Below, in pieces: positions 10,333 to 20,894 of a DNA stretch of 36,036 nucleotides. The notes below the pieces were generated by a model. It had not been told where the DNA came from and searched no databases. It saw only the letters and a program-made list of their open reading frames with translations. Position 1 is the stretch's first letter. The number at the start of each line of letters is the position of its first letter. Source of the stretch: Cyclospora cayetanensis (Eukaryota > Apicomplexa > Conoidasida > Eucoccidiorida > Eimeriidae); assembly GCF_002999335.1 (NCBI RefSeq), contig NW_020312229.1:1-36036 (forward strand). The letters are read 5' to 3'. The position numbers were made by a program, and so were the translations under genes.

Positions 10333-13300
10333 ATGCTGTCGAGTGGCGTGCAGGTGACAGCGGCCCGCAAGGGCCCCGCTGGGGGGCCCCTGACCGTTGC
10401 AGATTTGCTGGCATCTGCGCATCGAGGTGCAGCATCTGCGGCAGAGGCAACGCCTGTAGCACTCCCCCTTTCTCCCGTAGCCTCGGGATTGCCAGCACAA
10501 GCTCAAGCACAGGGAGAAGACTTGTCTTCCTCTCTTGCTCTGTCAGCGCTTGAGCCGCTATCGGCTCTTGAACGACCTCCTACCGGAGCTCCTCCTGGAA
10601 CCCCCATACGGAGGCTGATGATTGAAAGGGTCGTTCTGGAAAATTTCAAGAGTTACAACAAAAAGAGAGTAATTGGGCCCTTTCACAAGGTGGGTGTCTT
10701 CCTTATAGACCTCTCTCGCTTCTGGTGGAGCTGCTAGCTCCAGCTAATGGCCGCAGATCGCGCGATTAGGGCGTACCGAGGCTACTGCATAGGGGTCGAA
10801 ATGGAGGTGGCAGCTGAGCGTGGTGCTACTCCTGCATGCACTTTTCACCTCTTCGTTGCAGCGTTTTACGGCCATTGTAGGCCCTAATGGTTCTGGAAAA
10901 AGCAATGTGATCGACGCGATGCTCTTCGTGTTCGGTCGGCGCGCCCAACAAATCAGACTTCGCAAGGTTACTGAGCTTATCCACAATTCTGCCGCCGCTT
11001 CTGCAGCAGCGCGAGCAGGAGACGAGGAAGGAGATCCCGCAAGGCCAAAGAAGAAGCATGCATCTGGAGATACAGCCGCATCAGAGAAGCAACAGGAAGA
11101 GCATGCTTTGATCGATAGAGCCAGTGTCTCTATTTTCTTTCAGGAAATCATTGACCCGGTACGCTGTACCAGAATTAGCAACAGAGGGCAGTTACAGAGG
11201 GGCATTGCATCTGGCTTCAAGTCATGTCTCCTTCTTTCTCTCCCTCCTGCTTTCTCTTTGTACGTGTATGTGTATGTGCATATGTATGTGTATGGGTATC
11301 TTTATTGGTATGTCTATACATATATATATGTATACGTATGACTAACTGTACGCTGTATGCACATATGTATGTACACACACATACATATATATATATATAT
11401 GTTCAAGCACCCCATCTCTGTATGTATGTATGTATATGTGTGTATACATTCATGTATACGTGTGTACGCAAAAATCTATCTCTATAGGATCCCGATAGTG
11501 ACGCTTATGAGGTCGTTCCCGGATCTCGGTTTGTAGTAGCCCGGGAGGTTACTAGGCAGGGGGGTGGAGCTACCAGTTTTTCGCTCAATGGAAGGAAGTG
11601 TCTTCAAAAAGAAGTCGTCGCTCTCTTGAAGGCAAAGGGGCTGGACCTGCAGAACAATCGGTTCCTCATCTTGCAAGGGGAGGTGGAGCAGATCGCCATG
11701 ATGAAGCCTAAGGCAACGGTGCCTAGTGACTTCCTAGGCTTAGATCCCCCTTGATTGCTCGGTGCCCCTCTCCAGCCTCTCAGACTCTGCAGCTCTGTCG
11801 CCTCTTCTCTTGCGCTCCAGCACCTGGCCAGTCTTTCCCGAAAGCCGCCTGAAACGCGCTTGGTGCTGCTGCTGTTGCTGCTGCTGTCGCTGCTGCTGCA
11901 CGGGGGGTGTTGTGTGGCGTTGGAGAATTTTGCAGCGCCCTGAGGAGACTGGACTCTTGGAGTTTTTGGAGGACCTAGTGGGATCAAATCGCTTTGTAGA
12001 GCCGATTGAGAAGGCATCGGAGCAGTTCGACGAGCTTTGCCAGCAGGTGCAGACAGCGATCTGTGGCGGGGAGGGGGACGGGGGAAGTGTGCACTGCAGT
12101 ATTCACGAGGGGAGAGTCGTACAACGCTCGACACGAGTAGCCAGGGTAGGACAGTCCAAATCCCCAGCAAGCCACTGATACACGCATAAGAAGACGCATC
12201 ATCTGAATACAGCAGCTCCTGGCATACTGCGGGTGTTGCTGCACAGTACCAGGAGAAGGCAAATCGAATGCGATGTGCAAGTACGGAGTTGCGCCGGCTA
12301 GAGGGTCCCAAGGAGGAAGCTCTCGAGTCTCTCAAGGCCGATAGACACGCTGCAGGGGCAAAACTCTTGCTTGCTGCCATTTTTAGGAGGGTGTGTTTAC
12401 TTGTTGACGTCCACTTGCTGTCGCTGCAGCCCACGATCTGAGTTCGCACAGCAGCACCTCAGAAACTGCGCCACGCGTCTATATTGAAGGTCTTCCATCG
12501 TGCTGCTGCTGCTGCTTCTGCTTCACATTCACCTGATGCATCCTCCTGTGTGTCTCTGTCCATGCGCTTGTGACTGCTGCTGCTGCTGCTGCTGCAGAAG
12601 AGACGGCGCGAAGCCGCAGAGACGGAGAAGAAGCTGGCGGAAATAAGCAAGAAGCAGAAGGAGAGCGAAGCCGAGGTCGAAAGTCTTAAAGCCTCTTTGC
12701 GAAAGGTCTCACATAACACCTTGAGTTCTGTGTATGGTCGGCTGGCGAATCTGAAGCGCTTATTTGGGGGAAAATGCCTTTATCTCGTAGCTGAGTACTT
12801 CAGAGAGGCTAAGATTTATGGCTTTAGGGTGTGCCTGCCTGAGTGCTGTGAGCCTGCAGATAGAGGGGGAAGCAGCTACCCACGTCGAGCAGCTCAAAGC
12901 AGTGGAAGCGGAGTGTGCGACGGTACGTGCGCAAATCGCACGTCACACGGTACCCTATTACATCCATTGCCAGAAGCCTCAAGCTCGGCGAACTCTGAAT
13001 GGCGAGCTGCAGGCTGTGAATGCGGATATTGCGCGGCTGGGGTGTCTTCAGGCTGAAAGAGCCTTGCAAAAGCTCGTGGTTCGCGATGAGGAGCTGCGGG
13101 CAGAGCTGGTTGGGGAGGTGTCTCGCCTGGAGGAGAAACGGCAGCAGTTAGCGCAGCTGGAGACGCGGCAGCAGCAGCAGCAGCTGCTGTTGCAAGAGCT
13201 TGAGGTGTCCATACAGCAGCGAGATGCGGCGCACGAGGCGGACAAAGTCAAGAAGGCAGAAGAGGCAGTGGAAACGGCAAAAGAAGCTGTTGAGCAGTAT

Positions 13301-16300
13301 CAAGAGAGCATTAAAGGTCGGAAGGAGGCCTTTTGGCTGCAGGATCGCCCTTCGTTTTTCAGGGAGTTTAGTTTGCGTGTGTAGAGAAGCGAAATGCGTG
13401 CAAGTGTACGTGCATATACATAGCGAGGGGCTTGATTGTGCAAGCCTCGAGCACCAAGTGCTGGTGTCTGTACGGCACGCTGCAGGAGAGGTGCAGCAGC
13501 TGTCTGAGGCGCACGTCGCGGCAGAGAAGCTGCTGTTGCAGCAGCAACAACAAGTGGACAAGCACTTGACTGCAACAGCCAAGACCACATCTGCCCTCGA
13601 GATGCTCGAGAGGAAAGAGCGACAGATTAGGGAGAGGCAGCAGCAGGCGCAAGCGGCTCTGAAACAGTGTGCGGAGGCGAGTGCTTCGAATGCAGCTTCG
13701 CTGCAGCAGCAGCAGCAGCTAAAAGCAGCCACCACAGCAGACTTGGCGACGGTGCAGCGGCAGAAGAAGGAAACGGAGATGCACATATCGGAGCGCGAGC
13801 AGAAGCTGCTCGCTACAAAAGGCCAACTCAAACGGGCAAGCTCCCAGTGTCTAGCGTTGATCGTTGATAATATCTTCCCGTTGGGGATCTCCCCGCAGCC
13901 TCACTGATCCCCCCTCTCCTGCCCATGCGGTTGATAGAGCATCTCTAGCCTTCCCTCCTTGTTGTCTGCAACCGCCTTCTCCTTTGTGCGCCTTCAGGCA
14001 GAGCAGCAAAGACAGGAGACGCGATGCAGCGGCCGCTTGCAGTCTCTTCTGGCACAAGAGAAAAGACAAGGAAAACTTCGAGGGCTAATAGATAGACTCG
14101 GCGAGCTAGGCAGCATTGACACGCAGGTTCGCAAAGCCACTACGCTTTACCTAGAGCCTGCGCATCTCGACTTAAAAGCTAAGCATGAGCCGGGAGAGGA
14201 GCAGCCCACGCCTCCCTGCGAGACAGATTCACCCAGCGATTCTTCTTCTAGATATCCCAGGATTGCCCTTGTTGTGGCGACTCCGCGTTTTTCGCATGCG
14301 TCCACATGTTTCTTGTTGCCTCCAAGGAGGCATCGAATATACACCCCGACAGCTGCTTGACTATAAGACGCTTACAGAGTATGCGTTTCCTCTGTGCTTC
14401 TGCAACCACAGTACGAGAAGGCCTTCCTAGCGGCTTCGGGAGGCTTCAGCGGATTCTTCGTTGTCGAAGCTCCCGAAGATGCCACCGAGCTGTTCGCTCT
14501 GTTGAGAGCTCACGAACTAGGACGATGCAACGTGCTCGCTCTTCGTGTGCTCGTCAGTCACCTCTTATGTTCCCCGAATATTTTTTAATTTTTCTACCTC
14601 CTTTGAGGTCGCATCTTGGCGTTCTCAGCGTTCAAATCCAGCCCTTTCATGATCCCCTCATCATCCTCTCATCATCCCCTCATCATCCTCTCATCATCCC
14701 CTCATCATTCTCTCATCATCTCCTCATCATTCCCTCATCATCTCCTCATCATCTCCTCATGATCCCCTCATCATCTTCTCATCATCCTCTCATCATTCCC
14801 TCATCATCTCCTCATGATCCCCTCATCATCTTCTCATTATCCGCTCTTGGAGCTGGTCTATAGCCGAGCCGCATACACGATGTACTGCTACGCTGGTTGT
14901 GGCAGCGCAGCAGCCAGGTGTCTGTCCCTTCGCTACGTGTCTCTCTCCTGCGGTAAGGCGGGTGTGCCTCTTCGAAAGCCACGCTTAATTTCCAGCTCTA
15001 GAGGCACAGGTTCTCTGGTAGCGCGGTGTCATCCAATGCGTTGCGCAGGAGAAGGATCTGTCTCAGAGACTGGAAGAAGCAGATAGAGAAGCTGCTACGT
15101 GGAAAGATTCTTCGGCTCCCCGATTGCTCGACTTGCTGCGATTCTCGTCTCCCCGCCTTCGTGTGGCATTCTTTAAGGCTGTTGGATCAACTCGAGTTGC
15201 CCAAGACATGGATCATGCCTCGCACATAGCCTATTCTCTGAGACAACGAGGTAGGATCTGAGACTGCGAGGTAGAATCTGAGACAGCGAGGTAGGATCTG
15301 AGACAGCGAGGTAGAATCTGAGACTGGGGGGTAGAATCTGAGACTGCGAGGTAGAATCTGAGACAGCGAGGTAGAATCCTGAGACAGCGAGGTAGAATCC
15401 TGAGACAGCGAGGTAGAATCTGAGACAACGAGGTAGGATCTGAGACAGCGGGGTAGAATCTGAGACAGCTAGGTAGAATCTGAGACAACGAGGTAGGATC
15501 TGAGACAGCGAGGTAGAATCTGAGACAACGATGTAGAATCTGAGACAGCGGGGTAGAATCTGAGACAGCGAGGTAGAATCTGAGACAGCGAGGTAGAATC
15601 TGAGACAACGAGGTAGGATCTGAGACTGGGTGGTAGAATCTGAGACAGCGAGGTAGAATCTGAGACAGCGAGGTAGAATCTGAGACAGCTAGGTAGAATC
15701 TGAGACAGCGAGGTAGAATCTGAGACAACGAGGTAGAATCTGAGACTGCGGGGTAGGATCTGAGACAGCGGGGTAGAATCTGAGACAGCGAGGTAGAATC
15801 TGAGACAACGAGGTAGAATCTGAGACAGCGAGGTAGAATCTGAGACAACGAGGTAGGATCTGAGACAGCGAGGTAGGATCTGAGACAGCGAGGTAGGATC
15901 TGAGACAGCGAGGTTGCATTTTAGGCTTCACGAGTGTGAGTATTCACCTTGCATTAGAGGTATTTGAGGGGGGAGGGAGGTTCGCTTGACGCTAGGGTGT
16001 CGGGGGGTGCGAACTGCGGCTAAGATTTGCGAATGCGTTTTCTGCATGCGTTTGTTTGCTTTAGTGGTAACACTGGATGGGGGTTTGATTGAGCTGGATG
16101 GACGGATGGTTGGAGGGGGACTGGGGGGGGGAAACTGCAGCATTCGAACTGACGGATTTAAGGCGAGGGTGCCCCTTAGTATTTCTGAGGAAACAGCTGC
16201 AGAGGAACAACAGCAGGTGCAGCAGCTGCAACATACCCTGAAACAGCTGCAGTCAAGCCTACAGGAGCTTAAATCCAAGAGGGTGAGGCTTTCTTGTACG

Positions 16301-18652
16301 GTTACCAAGTGGTGCCTTCCGATCTACCGTATGATTTCCGAGCTTTTCCGAAATCAGGTCGGAGTGGCTGCGTCGTGTACAGTAAGCCACGAGAGATTAC
16401 GATCTGCGCATTCATTTTAGAACCTCGGTCGTCGATTATTTCTTCGGGTATGTTTAGGACCAACTCGTAGAGACGGAGCGGCATCTGGAGAGACAGCGTG
16501 TGGAAGCCGAGTCAGCTCTAGAGCTCCTGCAGCAAGATATGGCAGCGGCGCAGCTTCATGTAAGGATTGAGGCTTCATGCTCTAGCATGTTAAGATGTAC
16601 AGTCAGAGCTGCCTCCCGACCCTCTGTGGTTAAAGAGGAATGCTCACTGTTTAGGCTTTTAGGTTCCATGGTATGTGTGTGGATGAGTGTGTATATATGT
16701 GTGTGGATGTATATGTGTATGTGTATATGTATGTGTGTGAATGTATGTGTACATGTGTATACATATGTGTGTGAATGTGTGTGTATATGTGTATATATAT
16801 GTGTGTGAATGCATGTGTATGTGTGTATGTGTATATATATGTGTGTGAATGCATGTGTATGTGTGTATGTGTATACATATGTGTGTGAATGTATGTGTGT
16901 ATGTGTTTATATATGTGTGTGAATGTATGTGTGTATGTGTTTATATATGTGTGTGAATGTATGTGTGTATGTGTTTATATATGTGTGTGAATGTATGTGT
17001 GGGTATGTATATATGTGTGTAGAGGAAGGAGCTTGAGAGAAGGCAAAAGGCGGTTGAGTCTGAGAGCCTGTCTGAAGCAGAAAAGAAGAAGCTACAGCAA
17101 CTCAAAGCGGAGGTAGTCTCTACCTACTTTTGACGAAAAAAGCTTTGTATCATCTCCCTTTGAGGTGGCTGTTCATGTCCTAGCTGTTTATCCGTGGCGC
17201 TCATGTTTTGTTGCAGGTGGCATCCGCTGGGGCTTTACAATCGACACTGCATGCGGCAGTTAAGGAACAAGAGTCTGTTGTTTCCTCTTTGCTACAAAAG
17301 CTACAAAATGCTGGAGGTGAAGAAATGCACCAGAGGCGAGCGAAGCTGCTGAAAGCAGAACGCGGTAAGCGCACCCCTCACCTCGAACCGGCCCGTCCTC
17401 CTATCTCAGCAGTTTACTGCGCACATGCCAAGTGGTGCTGAGTGGCAACGGGGGTTTTTGTAGAATAAGGAGGAACAAAGGAACCCAGGCAGACACAGAC
17501 GCCATGCACAGGGACGGTGGCATCCTCCCTCGCCCTCTAGCCTTTTTAAAAAGCACAAGCATTCATTCGGTTCCATCTGTGCGCGTTTTCGCGTCAACAT
17601 AGCTCCCCCCCTTTCCCCCCAAGTGCCGTGTTTTCGCCACGACAGGCAGCGAAAAGAGACGCGTGGGGATGCAGTGCACCATCGTGCAGCTGCCCTGTCT
17701 CCTCTGTCTTTGACGCCGCTGCTGCAGCTCTAAATCGCCTCAAAGAAGAGGCAGGAAGGCAGCAGGAGGAACTGGCAGCGAAACGCGCAGAGGCCCTCCG
17801 CACTGCCAGAGACGCCAACAGGCTTAAGCGAGAGATTCTGACGCATGAGGTGCGTGCTGCAAGTCGTTGGCGCTGTGGGTGTCTGATAACTGCGTGAAAA
17901 AACGAGCAGCATACCTGCCTTCCGAGTAGACAAACGGCGAGGCAACAAGCCGCTTTGACTCTACCAAACTGATCGCATGGCGTGTTTCCTTCAGAAGCGG
18001 ACCGAAGGCTTGCAAGAGGCTCTCGCTGCTTTAGAGAACGAGGCCAAGGACGTAATCGAGAAGCAAGAGGAGACAGCGCAAACAAGGCAGACGCTCCAGC
18101 GGCAGTTGCAGACGCAGCAGCGGCAGCAGCAGCAAGCTGAGGAGGCGCTGAAAACCAGCAGCCTCGCATCGGTGAGACGTTCTTGCACGTCTGGATCTCG
18201 AGCATGGCAATCGAGGCTGAAGCTATAGGGCTTGGGTTCCCCTCTATGTCAGCTGCACTTCATGCCTGCATGGCAGAAGCATATGACGACTCCAGACCTT
18301 TTACATGCAGTCGCTTGGCTTGCTGCAGTCCTTTTGGTGTGTAATATGCGTGTGCACCCCAGCGCTCCTTGTTCTCTGTGTATTGCGTGAAGAGTAATTG
18401 CTGCGTTTGAGTTCTACTGCTTGTTCCTCCCCTCAAGAGGCGGATGCGACTTGTCGCCGTTGCTGTTGCTGCCTCTATCGTCGTGTGCTGCTGCAGCTGG
18501 AGACGCAGCATGCGCAAGAAGCGTTGCAGCAGCAGCTGCAGCAGCTGCAGCAGCGCGCGCAGCAGCAGCAGCAGCAATTTACGGGTGCCCTGCAGCGCCT
18601 AGTGGAACTTGATGCCTCGATTCGAGCAGAAGAGGAGGAAGCCAAGGAAGCA

Positions 18653-18691
<39 letters not shown>

Positions 18692-20894
18692 CAGCAGCAG
18701 CAAACCCTAGCGCTGACGGCCGGCTCTTTGGAAGAAACCATGGAGAACGAGGAGGCTTCGACGCAGAAACAGCAGGATGAGCACGAATCAGGGAAGGAGG
18801 ATGTAGAGGAAGAACTATCTGAAGAGCAAACGGCGATGCTGCAGCGGCTATCATTAGATATATGCGAGAAATCCCTGTCCAGGTACACCTCAGAGGACGT
18901 TGCAGCGCTGCAGCAACAGCAACAGCAGAAGCAGCAGGGGTCTCTGCACGCGCTGCAACTCTATGCACAGAAGCGGAGGGAGCTTCGAAGTAAAGAGGCA
19001 GAAGTTAGGGAGGCAGCGACTCTGCGTGAAGATGCGAAGACTCACCTGGAAGCCTTGAGGGGCCGAAGGAAGGCAGAATTTGTAGCGGCCTTCGCTGTAA
19101 TTGCCGCGAAGCTGAAGGAAACATACAGGGTGAGGAGAATACACACGTCTGAACGGGAGCCTCTAACGGTGTTTGGCTGCACAACTTGCATATCCGAAGA
19201 CCTCTCTGCAAAGCTTCGTTCCATGGAAGGGTCGTTTAGGCAACTACTGCCTCCTGAATCAGAGGCAGCCTCACAGGCGTCCTCGTCCTGCTTCCTTGAT
19301 CAGTGCGTTGTCACACCTTGTTTTATCGTGCATACATATACATATATATATATACATGCTCCCTGAGGCCTTTTTCTGCTTGCAATGTGCGGCTTGCATC
19401 TCTCTGCGCCTGTTGACTATGACGCTCGTAGATGCTAAGTCAGGGAGGAGATGCCGAATTAGAGCTTGGCGATCCAGCCGATCCTTTTGCTGAGGGCGTG
19501 ATCCTTTCTATTCGGCCCCCGAAAAAGAGTTGGCGGCAAATTCAAAACCTCTCAGGCTAGCCTGCTGCCCTTTACTCCACTCACTCCCCCATGGCTCATC
19601 CACGCTAAGAGCCCATAGTCGTTACAAAGCCCCTTTTTCGTTTGCAGACGACTCCACGCGAGCCCTTACACTTTGCTTCGTCCTTCCCCGGAGCATCCAT
19701 CTTCGACTTCCCCGCCTTCATCGGGAAAGTATGGCTCGGGCCTTGTCTTGTGCGCCATGTTTTTGTGCACAGGGGGGGAGCGTACGCTGTCTTCACTCTC
19801 TCTGGTGTTTGCACTCCACCACTACAAGCCGACCTGCGTTTACTTTCTTGATGAAATTGACGCCGCTCTGGATCACCGCAACGTCGCAATTTTGGGAGCC
19901 TTTGTCCTGCAGAAGGCGAGGGACGCGCAATTCATTATTATATCCTTGAGGAACCAGCTTTTCGAGCTCGCCAACAGACTTGTCAGCTTTCGCTGTTGCT
20001 GCTGTGCATGATGATCGTGATCTCGAGTTTTTGTTGGTGGTGTTGCTGGCGACCCCCTATTACAATGTTGCTCCCACTGCTGTTCGTAGCCGCTCTTAAA
20101 TCCTAATCATGGTAGTTGCCGCCTGCTATATGGCCTCATAGGGCCTAAATGCGCGCAACCGAGGACTTTTCTGAGGCAAATTTCTCCTTGCCTGTCAGAC
20201 TGCCATGTATATGTATTATACATAGCATATATTGTATATGTATGCCATGTATTTGCCTGTCAGACTGCCATGTATATGTATTATACATAGTACATATCAT
20301 ATATGTGTGCCATGTATTTGCCTGTCAGACTGCCATGTATGTGTATTATACAGAGTATATATCATATATGTATGCCATGTATTTGCCTGTCAGACTGCCA
20401 TGTATGTGTATTATACATAGTATCTATCATATATGTATGCCATGTATTTGCCTGTCAGACTGCCATGTATGTGTATTATACATAGTATATATCATATATG
20501 TATGCCATGTATTTGCCTGTCAGACTGCCATGTATGTGTATTATACATAGTATATATTATGTATGTGTGCCATGTATTTGCCTGTCAGACTGCCATGTAT
20601 GTGTATTATACATAGTATATATCATATATGTGTGCCATGTATTGTATATCGTACATAGCATACATCATATATGGGCACATATATGAGGCTTTTTGTCTCC
20701 AGGTCGGGATCTACAAGACCTTCGATGCCACCAAGTCTGTCTCCCTCGATCCATCGCGGCTGGCAGCCGATGAGTCCGAGAACCAAAAGCAGCAACACCA
20801 ACTGGACACATGCGGGGGAACGCCTGGAAATTCCAGTGGGATCTCTCTCGCACTTCCTGCACCCCCCTTGCTGCCAGTACTACCTGGACTTTAA
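10333..20894 (+). CDS. SMC4: SMC4, condensin core ATPase (22 exons, complete)
   Basis: Structural maintenance of chromosomes 4, partner of SMC2 in condensin. Exons: 10333-10689, 10862-11158, 11488-11718, 11936-12046, 12247-12390, 12598-12705, 12860-12922, 13052-13316, 13486-13835, 13998-14126, 14412-14546, 15049-15250, 16065-16282, 16458-16559, 17023-17112, 17217-17364, 17728-17849, 17995-18171, 18497-19129, 19432-19555, 19773-19981, 20703-20894. All junctions keep phase: 4407 nt, 1468 residues, somewhat longer than typical SMC4. Motifs: ENFKSY, Walker A GPNGSGKS (126-133), FLILQGEVEQIAMMKPK, LEDLVGSNRF, coiled coil, hinge RLGELGSID (about 670-750), VVTLDGGLIELDG and GGG, second coiled coil with polyQ, then the C-loop LSGGE (1334-1338), Walker B VYFLDEIDAAL (D1362, E1363) and ISLRNQLFELANRL. 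The QIAMMKP, SNRF and LSIRPPKKSW motifs separate SMC4 from SMC1-3. Start chosen as the first ATG after the in-frame stop at 10297; exons 5-7 are the least certain. Confidence 0.95.
11262..11462. repeat. TATG/TG microsatellites in SMC4 intron 2
   Basis: Tracts of tgtatgtg, catatata and tgtatgta fill the middle and 3' part of the intron (11159-11487) ahead of the acceptor ctctatag. Long dinucleotide runs occur near 11385-11400. Confidence 0.85.
11866..11900. repeat. CTG run in SMC4 intron 3
   Basis: gctgctgctgttgctgctgc-type run upstream of the acceptor ttttgcag at 11928-11935. It sits in the intron and is not translated in the spliced model. Confidence 0.7.
12570..12597. repeat. CTG run forming the acceptor of SMC4 intron 5
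   Basis: About eight CTG units end exactly in the acceptor ctgcag at 12597. CTG repeats read as CAG-repeat DNA on the other strand, so the same repeat class that codes polyQ in exons supplies a pyrimidine/AG acceptor here. Confidence 0.75.
13836..13997 (+). other. SMC4 intron 9, predicted GC-AG
   Basis: The coiled-coil frame ends LATKGQLKR and resumes AEQQRQETRCSG in phase 0. The only well-placed donor is CGG/GCAAGC, which has the standard form of a GC donor; nearby GT dinucleotides (13847, 13849, 13856) break the phase, and the in-phase GT at 13863 (GTTGAT) is a poor donor. The acceptor is cgccttcag. Confidence 0.6.
14646..14840. repeat. 11-bp tandem repeat in SMC4 intron 11
   Basis: About 17 copies of an 11-bp pyrimidine-rich unit, ctcatcatccc, with variants (ctcatcattct, ctcatcatctc, ctcatgatccc). 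It lies inside the 14547-15048 intron; the open frames through it (SSPHHPLIIPSS) are repeat artefacts. Confidence 0.88.
15236..15915. repeat. 20-bp tandem array that duplicates the 5' splice site of SMC4 intron 12
   Basis: About 34 head-to-tail copies of a 20-bp unit gtagaatctgagacagcgag, two of them 21 bp long (around 15375-15420). The first unit overlaps the end of exon 12: the coding sequence ends ctgagacaacgag and the intron starts gtaggatc at 15251. Nearly all later units again contain gcgag/gtaga or acgag/gtagg, a near-consensus donor. Only position within the first unit is needed to give phase 1 and join to the exon at 16065; each extra unit would add 20 nt and shift the frame. The long minus-strand open frame (SQILPRCLRFY) is an artefact of the repeat. 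Confidence 0.95.
16660..17022. repeat. TG-rich minisatellite in SMC4 intron 14
   Basis: Nested repeats of tgtgtgtgaatgtatgtgtg with tatata spacers; a roughly 34-bp higher-order unit recurs about 16890-16995. The array fills the intron and runs up to its acceptor gtgtgtag at 17015-17022. Both strands are open through it, which has no meaning here. Confidence 0.88.
18655..18708 (+). repeat. CAG run coding polyglutamine in SMC4
   Basis: A run of about a dozen Gln codons, one Glu, then four more Gln, in exon 19 within the C-terminal coiled coil. Shorter CAG clusters occur at about 18527-18580 and 18905-18940. Gln keeps helical character, so a coiled coil may tolerate it, but the insert lengthens this arm relative to typical SMC4. 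Confidence 0.9.
19556..19772 (+). other. SMC4 intron 20, predicted GC-AG, splitting the LSGGE motif
   Basis: Exon 20 reads RPPKKSWRQIQNLS plus one base g, followed by GCTAGC. Exon 21 resumes after gtgcacag with gg ggg gag, restoring LSGGERTLSS exactly. No GT lies near the end of exon 20 and the frame meets a stop (ggc tag) two codons on, so a GC donor is the simplest reading. The surrounding protein is so conserved that the junction position is firm. Confidence 0.75.
20189..20660. repeat. 65-bp tandem repeat in SMC4 intron 21
   Basis: About seven copies of a 65-bp unit that begins ttgcctgtcagactgccatg and continues with tgtattatacatagtatatatc. The copies differ at few positions. The array occupies most of the last intron (19982-20702). 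Shifted open frames 65 nt apart (ICLSDCHVCVLY) are artefacts. Confidence 0.92.

Noticed and set aside
15236..15915. CRISPR-like array
   Set aside because: The 20-bp units are directly contiguous with no unique spacers, in a eukaryotic gene.
15231..15931. Minus-strand frames of 205 and 80 codons with SQILPRCLRFY repeats
   Set aside because: A 20-bp period read through three frames makes a 20-residue repeat by itself; the array is an SMC4 intron.
18475..18968. Minus-strand frames rich in Cys/Ser or Ala opposite SMC4 exon 19
   Set aside because: Complement of CAG runs; the + strand carries conserved SMC4 sequence.
20149..20686. Series of + frames ICLSDCHVCVLY spaced 65 nt apart
   Set aside because: Intronic 65-bp repeat; the SMC4 frame continues across it only by splicing.
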